The notes: generated by a model from the sequence alone, not told the origin. Shown: positions 40,123-49,178, counted from the first letter of the stretch. The stretch: 64,000 bases of DNA from Actinokineospora enzanensis DSM 44649 (GCF_000374445.1 NZ_KB894407.1:186001-250000), one strand, 5' to 3'. Made by a program: numbers and translations.

Positions 40123-42528
40123 GTGGTGGACAGGGCGTACGCGGTGTTGCTCGCCCGACACCGGCGCGCGGCAGGGCTGACGCAGGAGGAACTGGCCGAG
40201 AAGTCCGGGGTCAGTGCCCGTGCGATCAGCGACCTGGAGCGCGGCCGGGCACGCAGGCCGCAGCGACGGACCTGTCAGGCGCTGGCCTCGGCGTTGGCGC
40301 TGGCGGGCGATGAGCTGGCGGAGTTCCTGGGCACCGGCGGGTTCCAGCAGATCCACACCGAACCGGAGACGGAACCGGACCAGCCCGCGCCGGACCGGCC
40401 GATGCGCGAGCTGCCGCCGGTCGTCGAGCTGGCCGGTCGCGACGAGGAGCTGGACCGCGTGCTGCGGCTGGCGGACGGGGCCTCCGACACCCAGCACACC
40501 GCCGTCGTGGTCGGCGTGCACGGGGCGCCGGGGGTCGGGAAGACGGCGTTCGCCGTGCACGCGGGACACCGGCTGGTCGAGCGCTACCCGGACGGCTGCC
40601 TGTTCGTGAACCTGCGCGGCACCGACCCCGACCAGCTCACCGCCGACCAGGCGCTGGCCCGGCTGCTGGTCGCGCTGGGCACCAACGAGGCGCGACTGCC
40701 GACGGGGGTGGAGGAACGGGCCGGACTGTACCGGGCCTTGTTGCGGGACAGGCGAATCCTGCTCGTGTTGGACAACGCCGCCGACGAGGCCCAGGTCCGG
40801 CCGCTCATCCCGAGCACGCCCGGTTGCCTGGTGCTGATCACCAGCAGGCGGGTGCTGTCCGGTCTGGAGGCCGTCGCCCGGGTCCCGCTTGAGGTGCTCC
40901 GGCCGGTCGCGGCGGTGCGGCTGCTGACCTCGATCGTCGGCGAGCACCGCGCGCAGGCCGAACCGGACGCGATCACCCGGGTCGCGGAACTGTGCGGGAA
41001 CCTGCCGCTGGCCCTGCGCATCGCGGGCAACCGGCTGGCGACCCGGCCGCGCTGGCGGATCGGGCACCTGGTCGGGCACCTGGAGGACCAGCGGCGCAGG
41101 CTGACCACGCTCACCGCCGGGGACCTGCAGGTGCGGTCGGCGTTCGAGGTGTCCTATCGGATGTGCGATCCCAGTACCCGTGCGGTGTTCCGGCTGCTGT
41201 CGCTGGTGCCGCCGCCGGAGGTGCACGCGGACCTCGTGGCGGTGCTGGCGGGCACCGACGTGGACACCGCCGAGCGCAGGCTGGAGGAGCTCGTCGACGT
41301 CAGCCTGCTGGAACCCGGCGTCCTGCCCGACCGCTACACCCCGCACGACCTGCTGCGCGTGTTCGCGGCCGAACGGTTGGCGCTGGAGGACTCGCCGGAC
41401 CGGGTGCGCGCGGCGGAAGTACGGATGATCAGCTGGATGCTCGGCACGGCCACCCGCGCCGGGATGCTGCTGTGCCCGCCCGGATCCGGACCGGACGAGC
41501 CCCCGGCCGGACCCGACGTCGTGTACACGGCGGCGGAGGCGATCGAGTGGCTGGACGTGGAACGCCCGCGCTGGCTGGCGGCGGTGCGCGCGGCGGCCCG
41601 GATGGGCAGGCATGAGGAGGTGCTCGCGTTCAGCCGCGCCATGCACTGGTACTCGGAGATCCGCGCCTACGCCGACCTGTGGCGCGAGATCTTCGGCCTG
41701 GGCGTCGCGTCGGCGCAGGCGCTGGGCAGGCGCCGGGACGAGGCGGTGCAGCTCAACTTCCTCGGCTGGGCACTGACCCTGACCCGCACGCGCAACGCGG
41801 AGGCCCTCGCCGTGCACGAGAAGGCGTGGCGCGCCGCCCGGGAGACCGGCGACCGCAACGAGGAGGCGTGGGCGCTGCAGTACTGCGGCCGCACGGAGCT
41901 GGTGCAGGGGAAGGCGGCGGAGGCGGCCGAGTACATCCGCCCGGCCATCGCCCTGTTCGACGAGCTGGGCGACGACCTGGGCAAGTACGTGACGCTGTCG
42001 ATCCTGGGCATCGCCCTGCACAAGCTCGGCGACTACCCGGCAGCGATCGACGCGCACGGGCAGACCGTGGCCTTCTTCCGCACCCCGGAGATGCGCCCGC
42101 ACGGCAACCTGCTGGCCATCGGCCTGCTCCGGCTCGCCGACACACTGGAGGCCGCGGGCGACGTCCCGGTCGCGGAGGAGACGTTCCGGGAGGCCCAGGA
42201 ACTGGCGAACGCGGCCAACTACCCGCAGGTGGAGGGCCTGGCCGCGTTCGGCCGCGCCCGCTGCGCCACCGACGACCCGATCGCGACCCGGCGCCATCTG
42301 GAGACGGCTCGGGCGGTGTTCCGGCAGGCGGACGAGCCGTGGCACCACGCGCAGGTGCTGGATCTATTGGCCGAGGCGGTGGTGGCGGCCGAGCCGGGGC
42401 TGGCGGCCGAGCATCGAGCCCAGGCGGCGGAGCTGTGCGCGCGGGTCAACACGCCGGAGGCACGGGCGTTGATGGAGCGGCTGGAACAGGGAGACTCGGC
42501 CCTGGTCACCGACACCCGCACCGGCTGA
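40123..42528 (+). CDS. XRE-HTH / NB-ARC / TPR regulator (STAND)
   Basis: Regulatory STAND protein of 801 residues: N-terminal Cro/C1-type helix-turn-helix (LARHRRAAGLTQEELAEKSGVSARAISDLERGRARRPQ, residues 11-48), NB-ARC ATPase with P-loop GVHGAPGVGKT (131-141), Walker B (RRILLVLDNAADEAQ) and sensor (LITSRR), a winged region, and TPR-like repeats from about residue 490. It is a direct DNA-binding relative of the HTH-less protein at 5585-8002. GTG 40123 follows GGGGG at 7 bases. It stands alone, and its stop lies inside the first unit of a 17 bp tandem repeat. Confidence 0.92.
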   Translation: MVDRAYAVLLARHRRAAGLTQEELAEKSGVSARAISDLERGRARRPQRRTCQALASALALAGDELAEFLGTGGFQQIHTEPETEPDQPAPDRPMRELPPVVELAGRDEELDRVLRLADGASDTQHTAVVVGVHGAPGVGKTAFAVHAGHRLVERYPDGCLFVNLRGTDPDQLTADQALARLLVALGTNEARLPTGVEERAGLYRALLRDRRILLVLDNAADEAQVRPLIPSTPGCLVLITSRRVLSGLEAVARVPLEVLRPVAAVRLLTSIVGEHRAQAEPDAITRVAELCGNLPLALRIAGNRLATRPRWRIGHLVGHLEDQRRRLTTLTAGDLQVRSAFEVSYRMCDPSTRAVFRLLSLVPPPEVHADLVAVLAGTDVDTAERRLEELVDVSLLEPGVLPDRYTPHDLLRVFAAERLALEDSPDRVRAAEVRMISWMLGTATRAGMLLCPPGSGPDEPPAGPDVVYTAAEAIEWLDVERPRWLAAVRAAARMGRHEEVLAFSRAMHWYSEIRAYADLWREIFGLGVASAQALGRRRDEAVQLNFLGWALTLTRTRNAEALAVHEKAWRAARETGDRNEEAWALQYCGRTELVQGKAAEAAEYIRPAIALFDELGDDLGKYVTLSILGIALHKLGDYPAAIDAHGQTVAFFRTPEMRPHGNLLAIGLLRLADTLEAAGDVPVAEETFREAQELANAANYPQVEGLAAFGRARCATDDPIATRRHLETARAVFRQADEPWHHAQVLDLLAEAVVAAEPGLAAEHRAQAAELCARVNTPEARALMERLEQGDSALVTDTRTG

Positions 42529-42609
42529 CCGCGCCGCTCGACTGACCGCGGAGCTCGACTGACCACGGAGCTCGGCTGACCACGGAGCTCGACCGACCGA
42601 GGCACTAGG
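42525..42609. repeat. 17 bp tandem repeat, about five copies
   Basis: Consecutive units are CTGACCGCGCCGCTCGA (42525), CTGACCGCGGAGCTCGA (42542), CTGACCACGGAGCTCGG (42559), CTGACCACGGAGCTCGA (42576) and a diverged CCGACCGAGGCACTAGG (42593). The TGA of the first unit is the stop codon of the XRE-STAND gene. The inner copies contain the palindrome GAGCTC. No secondary role is evident. Confidence 0.8.
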
Positions 42610-42878
42610 CCCCCGACCGACCTCGGCACTCCACCGAGCAATGGCGGCCGCGGGCACCGAGGCCGACACCGACCACGTGCGGCGGTCGCTCGCCGGGTAC
42701 CTGGCCCCCGCCCGGGGCAGGCCCTGCTTCGACCCTATCGGTGCTGGTCAGGTCGGGGAAGGCGGGCGCGTAGGGCTGTGGATGGATCCGGGGGCGTGGA
42801 TGAGCGGGTGTGGGCAGGGAGCGACCACACCCGCTCGATCACCTGCCTGTGGCGCCGTCGTCATCGTGCATAGAGAAG

Positions 42879-42932
42879 CGCTCCGCACTTGCCGTGTCGG
42901 TCTCGTGACCGACCGTGAGCAAGTGCGGAGCG
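42879..42932. terminator. Two-part hairpin between XRE-STAND and amidohydrolase genes
   Basis: CGCTCCGCACTTGC at 42879-42892 pairs perfectly with 42919-42932. Inside the loop, GTCGGTC (42896-42902) pairs with GACCGAC (42907-42913). The stem lies between two converging genes and probably ends both transcripts. Confidence 0.7.
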
Positions 42933-42988
42933 ATTCCCGGGTGTCGACTATGCGCCGCCTGTGCGCGGGTTATGGGAAGATCACACAC

Positions 42989-44329
42989 TCACCGCTCGAA
43001 GACGACCCGGCCGTCCACGATCGTCATGGCCACGCCGACACCGGGCAGGTCGGCCGGGGCGAGGGTGAGCGGGTTGGCCTCCAGCACGGTCAGGTCGGCG
43101 ACCTTGCCCACCTCGATCGAGCCCTTCCACGACTCGGCGCCGTCCTGCCTGGCCGCGTTGACCGTGTAGCCGCGCAGCAGCGTGCGCATCAGCTCCGGCG
43201 ACGGCTCGGCGCCCATCCACTCGGCCGCGGCCGCGATCCACTGCCGCCAGTCCGGGCCGATGACCGGCGCGTCCGAGCTGAGACAGACCGGGATGCCCAG
43301 GTCGAAGGCGTCGCGCAGCGGCCAGGCGGCGCGCACGACGTCGTCGCCGAGGGCGGCGGCCAGCCACGGGGCGGTGGTCACCGAGATGCCCGGCTGGGTG
43401 TTCAGGCCGATGCCCAGCTCGGGCAGCCTGGCCAGCACGTCCTTGGCGACCAGGTCGCCGTGGATCAGGTAGTGCCTGCCCGCCGGGCCGTGCGCGGCGA
43501 TCGCGTCGGCCATGGCCGAGACCACGACCTCGATCGTCCGGTCGCCGGTGGCGTGCACGCCGATCTGCGCGCCCGCCCGGTGCGCCAGGTCGATCATGCG
43601 GCGCAGGTTGACCTCGCGGTCGGCCAGGTCGTCGCCGTCGACCAGCAGGTGGCCGGAGGTGCCGTCGGCGTAGCAGTGGTGGATCCAGGCCGAGCGCATC
43701 GGCGGGATGCCGTCGGCGAAGATCTTCACGCCGTTCACGTTCAGCCAGCGCGGGTCGCCCTGCGGGGCGGGGGAGCCGAGGCCGCGCTCGAAGTCGGCCA
43801 GCGTGCTCGGCCCGTCGAGCTCGCCGAACAGCCGCAGCACGGTGACCCGGGCGCGCAGCAGGCCCTCGGCGGCCAGCGCGGCGTACTCGTCCAGGACCGC
43901 GGCGGAGAAGCAGCCGGTCTGCCCGGCGTCCTCGCCTGGGCCGAGGCCCGGTTCGGTGTAGCTGGTGATGCCCAGCTCGGCGACCACGTCGCCGGTGCGC
44001 AGGATGGCCGCCCGGCGCGCCTGGGCGTCGGGCAGCAGCGGGCCTGCCGGTGCCTCGCCCTCGATGCCCGCCATGCCGGTGAGCAGCGTGTTCGGCCACA
44101 TCGCGCCCAACCAGGCGCCGTGCAGGTGCGAGTCGTTGATGCCGGGCAGTACCGTGCGGCCGTAGAGGTCCACCACGTGGGTCTCGGGGCCGACGAGGTG
44201 GTCGACGTCACCGACGGCGACGATCTCGCCACTCGCGACGGCGACCGCGGTCGCCTCGGTGTCGCGGTCGTCGAAGGTGAGCACCGTGCCGCCGGTGAGT
44301 ACGAGATCGGCGGTGGAAGCTGTGACCAC
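42989..44329 (-). CDS. Amidohydrolase (YtcJ-like, amidohydrolase 3 family)
   Basis: Metal-dependent hydrolase of 446 residues. It carries the metal-binding H-x-H (residues 68-70 in GINDSHLHG), a carbamylatable Lys region (NGVKIFADG), the later His (VHATGD, IHGD) and the final Asp (LSSDAPV) of the TIM-barrel superfamily, plus the composite beta domain at both ends (VVDLYGRTVLPG, TIVDGRVVFE). GTG 44329 follows GGAGGAC. No signal peptide, so cytoplasmic. It is divergent from an aldo/keto reductase gene across a 133 base region with a TetR-like operator; joint use in one catabolic route is inferred. Confidence 0.9.
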   Translation of the reverse strand: MVTASTADLVLTGGTVLTFDDRDTEATAVAVASGEIVAVGDVDHLVGPETHVVDLYGRTVLPGINDSHLHGAWLGAMWPNTLLTGMAGIEGEAPAGPLLPDAQARRAAILRTGDVVAELGITSYTEPGLGPGEDAGQTGCFSAAVLDEYAALAAEGLLRARVTVLRLFGELDGPSTLADFERGLGSPAPQGDPRWLNVNGVKIFADGIPPMRSAWIHHCYADGTSGHLLVDGDDLADREVNLRRMIDLAHRAGAQIGVHATGDRTIEVVVSAMADAIAAHGPAGRHYLIHGDLVAKDVLARLPELGIGLNTQPGISVTTAPWLAAALGDDVVRAAWPLRDAFDLGIPVCLSSDAPVIGPDWRQWIAAAAEWMGAEPSPELMRTLLRGYTVNAARQDGAESWKGSIEVGKVADLTVLEANPLTLAPADLPGVGVAMTIVDGRVVFER

Positions 44330-44402
44330 GGTGTCCTCCGTCAACGGATGTAGATGATGCGGCCCCAGTATAGGTGCCACGTGGGATATCTCCCGGTTTT
44401 TC

Positions 44403-44418
44403 GTCTATGTATGTAGAC
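44403..44418. promoter_or_regulatory. Candidate TetR operator between amidohydrolase and AKR genes
   Basis: GTCTATGTATGTAGAC has 5 bp arms GTCTA/TAGAC around 6 bases. It shares the pattern GTCTA-N4-TGTAG with the site upstream of the TetR gene (46395-46408). It is placed about 74 bases from the amidohydrolase start and 45 from the reductase start, able to control both. Confidence 0.55.
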
Positions 44419-44462
44419 TAAACCAATCTCATCACCCACCACTAGCCGGCAAGGAGTGCCCC

Positions 44463-45431
44463 GTGGGCGATTCCCCTCGCATCCCGGTCCGCCAGCTCGG
44501 CCCCGGCGGGCCGACCGTCTCGCTGTTCGGGCTCGGGTCGTGGAACACCTGGGACCGGATGGAGTTCGAGGACGCGGTCGCGCTGCTGCGGCGCGCGGTC
44601 GAGGCGGGCGTCACGCTGTTCGACGTCGCGCACTACAACATGGGCCCGCACGCCGAGCAGGCCCGCACCGACATCATCTTCGGCGAGGCCGTCCGCGCGG
44701 CGGGCATCGCGCGCGACGACTACCACCTCTGCGGCAAGCTGTGGTTGTGGGAATACCCCACCACCACGTTCGAGCAGCAGATGGTCACCTCGCTGGAGCG
44801 CATCGGCATCGAGCGCGCGGACAGCGTCGTGGTCGGCGACTACATGTCCCCGCCGGACATCCCGGCAATCGTCACCGACGTCGCCGAGCAGATCGAGAAG
44901 GGCCGCTTCAGCGTCTGGGGCGTGAACAACTGGATCGCCGCCGACCTGCAGACCGCGCTGGACTTCGCCGCGAAGGAGGGGCTGACCCCGCCGAGCTTCG
45001 CCCAGCTGAAGTACAGCATCGCCCGCCGGACCATGGCCGAGGGCCCGTACTACCAGCCGCACTTCACCGAGGGACGGCTGGTCATGCAGGCCTCGGACAT
45101 CTTCGAGGGCGGCATCCTGGCCGGGCGCAAGTTCCCCGAGCGCAAGATCGGCGCCGACCCTGGCGGCATCCGGGACGCCATCCGGGAGGCCGCCGACGTG
45201 GTGGCCGAGGTGGCCGCCCGGCACGACGCCAGCGCCGCGCAGGTGGCGATCGCCTTCTGCCTGACCAACCCGGCGGTGGCGAACGTCCTGTTCGGCGTGA
45301 GCCGGATCGAGCAGCTGGAGGACAACCTCGGCGCGCTGGAGCTGGTCCGCGACCACGGTGCCGAGCTGAAGGCCGCGCTCGATCCCCTGTGGGCGGACAA
45401 GGCGGTCAACGCCGACGGCTCCTGGATGTAG
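44463..45431 (+). CDS. Aldo/keto reductase family protein
   Basis: NAD(P)H-dependent reductase-like TIM barrel of 322 residues. D54, Y58 (LFDVAHYNMG) and K92 (CGKLWLWE) occupy three positions of the catalytic tetrad, but the usual His at the end of the next strand is absent: the sequence reads SVVVGDYMSP (about 121-130), so G/D replaces it. The C-terminal nucleotide-binding region is present (LFGVSRIEQLEDNL). It could be a divergent reductase or have lost activity. GTG 44463 follows AAGGAG. It probably shares the TetR-like operator with the divergent amidohydrolase. Confidence 0.87.
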   Translation: MGDSPRIPVRQLGPGGPTVSLFGLGSWNTWDRMEFEDAVALLRRAVEAGVTLFDVAHYNMGPHAEQARTDIIFGEAVRAAGIARDDYHLCGKLWLWEYPTTTFEQQMVTSLERIGIERADSVVVGDYMSPPDIPAIVTDVAEQIEKGRFSVWGVNNWIAADLQTALDFAAKEGLTPPSFAQLKYSIARRTMAEGPYYQPHFTEGRLVMQASDIFEGGILAGRKFPERKIGADPGGIRDAIREAADVVAEVAARHDASAAQVAIAFCLTNPAVANVLFGVSRIEQLEDNLGALELVRDHGAELKAALDPLWADKAVNADGSWM

Positions 45432-45486
45432 GAAAGCCCGTCGCCGACCGGTGCCCACCGGGAGCCTCCCCTCGTTGTCGGCCCGC

Positions 45487-45527
45487 GATGTCCGGCCGTT
45501 CGTCCTGCCGGAATCCTGCCGGACATC
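45487..45527. terminator. Hairpin after the aldo/keto reductase gene
   Basis: GATGTCCGGC at 45487-45496 pairs with GCCGGACATC at 45518-45527 across a 21 base loop, about 55 bases beyond the reductase stop. Confidence 0.6.
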
Positions 45528-45682
45528 GGGCGGGTCGGCACGGAGGGGTCCTGGGTGGGCGGAGTACCCGCAGCCTCCTCTGTGGAACGCGGGGTCCGAA
45601 CCTGGCGACCATGTTGTTCTACCCGGGAGACATGGTGTTTACATCGTCTCGCGGGTGTCGCATGGGGACTCGGGGGCAAACG

Positions 45683-45723
45683 AAACGGGTGGGGTGGTCC
45701 GGTGCGGACCACCCCACCCGTTT
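45683..45723. terminator. Perfect 18 bp hairpin between AKR and TetR genes
   Basis: AAACGGGTGGGGTGGTCC at 45683-45700 is perfectly complementary to 45706-45723 with a 5 base loop, and T residues follow on the plus strand. It should end transcription of the plus-strand reductase and of the minus-strand TetR gene (stop 45781). Confidence 0.85.
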
Positions 45724-45780
45724 GCTTCGCCGGTGAGGAACCTCGGAAGTCTTGCCCTGGCGCGGGTTCTTAAGGAAGCG

Positions 45781-46374
45781 TCATGGCTGCGTGATCCGGT
45801 CGAAGAAAGACTCCAGGTGTTGGCGTTGCAGCTTCCGGGTGGAGTAGCGGGGACCGACCAGGCTCATCACGTTGGCACCCACGTTGATCAGCACCATCTC
45901 GTCGACTAACTGCTCGTCCGGGGTGTCGGTGTGGATGTCGCCCTCGGTCCGGCCGCGCCGGATGTACTCGTGCAGCAGCGATCGCCAGGACCTCAGGTGT
46001 ACCAGGTAGCGGTCGTGCAGCCGCTTGTTGGACAGCGACATCTCCCAGAACGCCAGCAGCACCCGGCCCGCGGTGATCCGCTTGGCGTCCAGCGGCATCG
46101 TCGCGGTGCACAGCGTGCGCAGCGCCTCCAGGCCGGACTTGCCTGCGGTGACCGCCGTGATGTGCGTGTGCATCATCGACAGCGCGCGCTCGAAAGTGGC
46201 CTCCACCAGCAGGTCCTTGCTGGCGAAGTAGCGTTTGAGGGCGCCGTTGGCGAACCCGGCCGCCTCGGCGATCTCGCGCATCGTGGCCGCCTCCAGCCCA
46301 CCGCGCACGATCAGGCCCCAGGTCACCTCCACGATGTGCGCCCGACGCTCGTCGTGGTCGATGACCTTGGGCAT
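45781..46374 (-). CDS. TetR-family transcriptional regulator
   Basis: Repressor of 197 residues. The N-terminal helix-turn-helix (VIDHDERRAHIVEVTWGLIVRGGLEAATMREIAEAAGFANGALKRYFASKDLLVEATF) is complete; the C-terminal ligand-binding domain is about 130 residues, of the BetI/TetR_C6-like type. ATG 46374 is preceded by AAGGAGCACG. Its own upstream region holds the palindrome CTACACGTGTAG, related to a site at 44403 before the amidohydrolase and reductase genes, so autoregulation and control of those genes are likely. Ligand unknown. Confidence 0.92.
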   Translation of the reverse strand: MPKVIDHDERRAHIVEVTWGLIVRGGLEAATMREIAEAAGFANGALKRYFASKDLLVEATFERALSMMHTHITAVTAGKSGLEALRTLCTATMPLDAKRITAGRVLLAFWEMSLSNKRLHDRYLVHLRSWRSLLHEYIRRGRTEGDIHTDTPDEQLVDEMVLINVGANVMSLVGPRYSTRKLQRQHLESFFDRITQP

Positions 46375-46394
46375 CGTGCTCCTTAGGGTGTAGC

Positions 46395-46408
46395 GTCTAC
46401 ACGTGTAG
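46395..46408. promoter_or_regulatory. Candidate TetR autoregulatory operator
   Basis: GTCTACACGTGTAG contains the perfect 12 bp palindrome CTACACGTGTAG (46397-46408), about 21-34 bases upstream of the TetR start. It shares GTCTA-N4-TGTAG with the site at 44403-44418. Confidence 0.6.
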
Positions 46409-46481
46409 TGTATCCGACGAGGTGGGGACGACCGGGCGGAACCATGCCGCCCCGGGCGACCATGATGACGCCTGGGCGCGA

Positions 46482-48401
46482 TCATGGCGATGATTCGCGC
46501 GATCGCGTCGGGATTTCGCCGACACTGTGACGGTATCGGGAGAACGTCGTCTCCAACACCCCTTCGCCACTGGTCAGGGCCGGGAGACGGCGTTCAAGGC
46601 GGTGCACCTCGGCGGCCGGGATCTCGCCGGTGAGCACGGTGGACTCGCCCTGTGTGGCGGGTGGTCCGGGCACCGCGCGCAAACCGGTCAGCACCGGCAG
46701 CACCGCGCCGAGCGCGTCGGTGGGGATGTCGAGTGTGAACCCGTGAACGGGTTCCTCGACCCGCGTCCCGGCCGCGCTTAGCGCGCGGGCCAGCAGCAGC
46801 GCGGTCAGACCGCGGAAGTCCCCTGCGGTACTGGACATGCTCTTGTCGAACTTGGCGCCGGAGTGGCTTTGTCTGGCCAGGTAGCCGCACTCGGTCAGCA
46901 CCACCCGGCAGTCCGGCACCCGCCAGCCGTGCGGGCCGCGGCCGAGGCCCACGCGGACGGTCTCCTCGATCGCGGTGAAGAACGCGGGCGGCATCGAGCC
47001 CGGCTCCACTTCCAGGTCGAACCGCATTCCACTGTCCACAAGGGAGGGTTCGACCCGGATCCCGACGCAGGCCAGGTACGGGTTCGTCTCCGCGTGCAGC
47101 CGTTCCGCCGCGTGGCCGATGCCGATGAGCCGTTCGATGTGGATGGTGGTGGTCTCCCGGAAAGCGACGGCCACGCCGAACTCCTCGGCCAGGGTGGCCT
47201 CGATGACCTCCTTCTGCACCTCGCCATAGAGCGAAAGGCGGATCTCGCCCTCGTCCTGGCGCAGGTCGACCAGCGGATCCTGTTCGGCCAACCGGGTGAG
47301 CGCCGCGTGCACCCTGGCCCGGTCGGCCGGGTTCCGGGGCACCACCGCGGTTTCCAGTGTGGGCGGGGCGAAGTGGTGTTCGGCCAGGTGCGGGGGCCGG
47401 GCGCCGACGACGTCGCCGACGCGGACATCCCCGAGGCCCCACAGTTTCCCGATCCGCCCGGCATCCAGGGCGTCGCGGCGGGTAGCGGTGCCGCGGTCGA
47501 ACACGTCTATCCGGGTGACCCGGTTCGGCCGCCCGGGGTGTGGCTCGCCGACGCGGTCGCGGGTGCGCAGTGTGCCCGCGAACAGCCGCAGGTACGCGAT
47601 CTTCTCCCCGGCGTCGCCGCGCTCGACCTTGAACACCGTGCCGGACAGCGGCGCCGTCGGGTCGCCCGCGGCGGCGGGCAGGAACTCGCGGATGCCCGCG
47701 CACAGGTCGTCCACGCCCGCGCCGGTGGCGGCCGAGCCGAAGTACACCGGGTGCGCCGCCGCCGACCGGACCTTCGCGGCGAACCGGGCGCGCAGGTCGG
47801 GGTAGTCGGTGGTGCCGTCGAGGTAGTCGGCCAGCAGCGCGTCGTCGGCGAGCACGTCGACCAGGTCGGGGACGAGGTCGTCGAGCGGCCGCGGTCGTCG
47901 GTCGGCGCCCGCCGTGCCCTGGGCCTCCGGTACATCGATGGCGACGGCGGCGGGGGTGAGCCGCGCCCGGATGGCGCGCAGCACGCGCTCGCCGTCCGCG
48001 CCCCGGCGGTCGATCTTGTTCACGAACAGCAGGGTGGGAATGCCCAGCCTGCGCAGGGTGCGGAAGAGGACGCGGGTCTGCGCCTGGATCCCCTCGACCG
48101 CCGAGACGACCAGCACGGCGCCGTCCAGCACGCCGAGCACCCGCTCCACCTCGGCGATGAAGTCCGGGTGGCCGGGGGTGTCGATCAGGTTCAGCACCCG
48201 CCCGCCGAGCGCGAACGACACCACCGCCGCCTTGATCGTGATACCGCGCCGCCGCTCCAGCTCCAGCGTGTCGGTGCGGGTACTGCCGTCGTCGACGCTG
48301 CCGACCTCGTCGATCACGCCCGCCGTGTACAGCAGGCGCTCGGTCAGGCTGGTCTTGCCCGCGTCAACATGGGCGAGCACGCCCAGGTTCGTCATGCCCA
48401 T
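46482..48401 (-). CDS. Tetracycline-resistance-type ribosomal protection GTPase (TetM/OtrA-like)
   Basis: Translational GTPase of 639 residues, in the EF-G-like TetM/OtrA group. G1 (AHVDAGKTSL), G2 (RRRGITI), G3 (DTPGHPDF) and G4 (NKID) motifs are complete. Domains II-V follow with the expected total length of about 640, and it lacks the EF-G G' insertion. Such proteins release tetracycline from the ribosome; actinomycete homologues occur as intrinsic resistance or as translation factors of unclear role. No tetracycline biosynthesis genes are present. ATG 48401 with GAGGA upstream is used; an ATG at 48395 is also possible. Confidence 0.88.
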   Translation of the reverse strand: MGMTNLGVLAHVDAGKTSLTERLLYTAGVIDEVGSVDDGSTRTDTLELERRRGITIKAAVVSFALGGRVLNLIDTPGHPDFIAEVERVLGVLDGAVLVVSAVEGIQAQTRVLFRTLRRLGIPTLLFVNKIDRRGADGERVLRAIRARLTPAAVAIDVPEAQGTAGADRRPRPLDDLVPDLVDVLADDALLADYLDGTTDYPDLRARFAAKVRSAAAHPVYFGSAATGAGVDDLCAGIREFLPAAAGDPTAPLSGTVFKVERGDAGEKIAYLRLFAGTLRTRDRVGEPHPGRPNRVTRIDVFDRGTATRRDALDAGRIGKLWGLGDVRVGDVVGARPPHLAEHHFAPPTLETAVVPRNPADRARVHAALTRLAEQDPLVDLRQDEGEIRLSLYGEVQKEVIEATLAEEFGVAVAFRETTTIHIERLIGIGHAAERLHAETNPYLACVGIRVEPSLVDSGMRFDLEVEPGSMPPAFFTAIEETVRVGLGRGPHGWRVPDCRVVLTECGYLARQSHSGAKFDKSMSSTAGDFRGLTALLLARALSAAGTRVEEPVHGFTLDIPTDALGAVLPVLTGLRAVPGPPATQGESTVLTGEIPAAEVHRLERRLPALTSGEGVLETTFSRYRHSVGEIPTRSRESSP

Positions 48402-48614
48402 CGGTCCTCGTGTCCAGGATGTTCGAAACGGTGGTCGCGACTGACGCGACAGCCGTGCGGACGCGGTGGATCACAAGGGCAGGACGGCGCATGGGCACTC
48501 CACGGAACTGGTCACTGGTCGGTGTATTCCCGACCAGCACAACATTGTCCGCGCGGCGGTGGCAACCCGATTACCGGTCGTGGTCGCCATCCGGGTGTTC
48601 GTTAACCTGGCCCG

Positions 48615-49151
48615 GTGGCGAAATTGGGGTTCACCTGCTCGTGCTGCGGCGAACGGCACGACGACCTGCCGTTGGCGTTCGGGGCGCCCGCGCCCGCGTA
48701 CTGGATGCCGGAGCACGCGGAGGATCCGCGGTCATCGCTGGATTCGGACCTCTGTGTGATCGAGTGTGAGCATTTCTTCGTGCGGGCCACTATCGAGATC
48801 CCGATCCGGGACTCGGCCGAGGTGTTCTCCTGGGGCGTCTGGGTGTCGCAGAGCCAGGAGAGCTTCGAGCGGGTCGTCTCCCGTTGGGAGAGCGAGGGGC
48901 GCGAGCACGACGAGTCGACCTTCGGCTGGCTGTCGTCGGTGCTGCCGATGTACCCGGAGACCATCGGTCTGGCGACCCGGCTGCATCAGCGCCCGGTCGG
49001 CGAGCGGCCGGTCGTGCAGCTGGAGCCGACCGACCACCCGCTGGCCGTCGAGCAGCGCGAGGGCATCACCCGGGACCGGGTGGTCGAACTCGTCGAACTG
49101 CTGCTGCACCCGGCCGGTTCGGCGGCGCCCGACGGCACAGCCGGGAGCTGA
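48615..49151 (+). CDS. DUF2199 protein
   Basis: Protein of 178 residues of the DUF2199 family: an N-terminal Cys cluster (FTCSCCGERHDDLPLAFGAPAPAYW, C8/C10/C11) and a conserved centre (SWGVWVSQSQESFERVVSRW...FGWLSSVLPMYPETIGLATRLHQRPVGERPVVQLEPTDHPLAVEQREGIT). Soluble and likely metal-binding. GTG 48615 comes directly after a promoter-like stretch and may be leaderless. Divergent from the ribosomal protection gene. Molecular function unknown. Confidence 0.88.
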   Translation: MAKLGFTCSCCGERHDDLPLAFGAPAPAYWMPEHAEDPRSSLDSDLCVIECEHFFVRATIEIPIRDSAEVFSWGVWVSQSQESFERVVSRWESEGREHDESTFGWLSSVLPMYPETIGLATRLHQRPVGERPVVQLEPTDHPLAVEQREGITRDRVVELVELLLHPAGSAAPDGTAGS

Positions 49152-49178
49152 CCGCCTGCCCGGACCGGCGGCATGGGC

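Noticed and set aside
42525-42609. CRISPR-like array
   Set aside because: Units of 17 bases are contiguous without spacers and no cas gene is near.
42989-44380. Start of the amidohydrolase at 44380
   Set aside because: The additional leader is not conserved-looking, while GTG 44329 has GGAGGAC at correct spacing.
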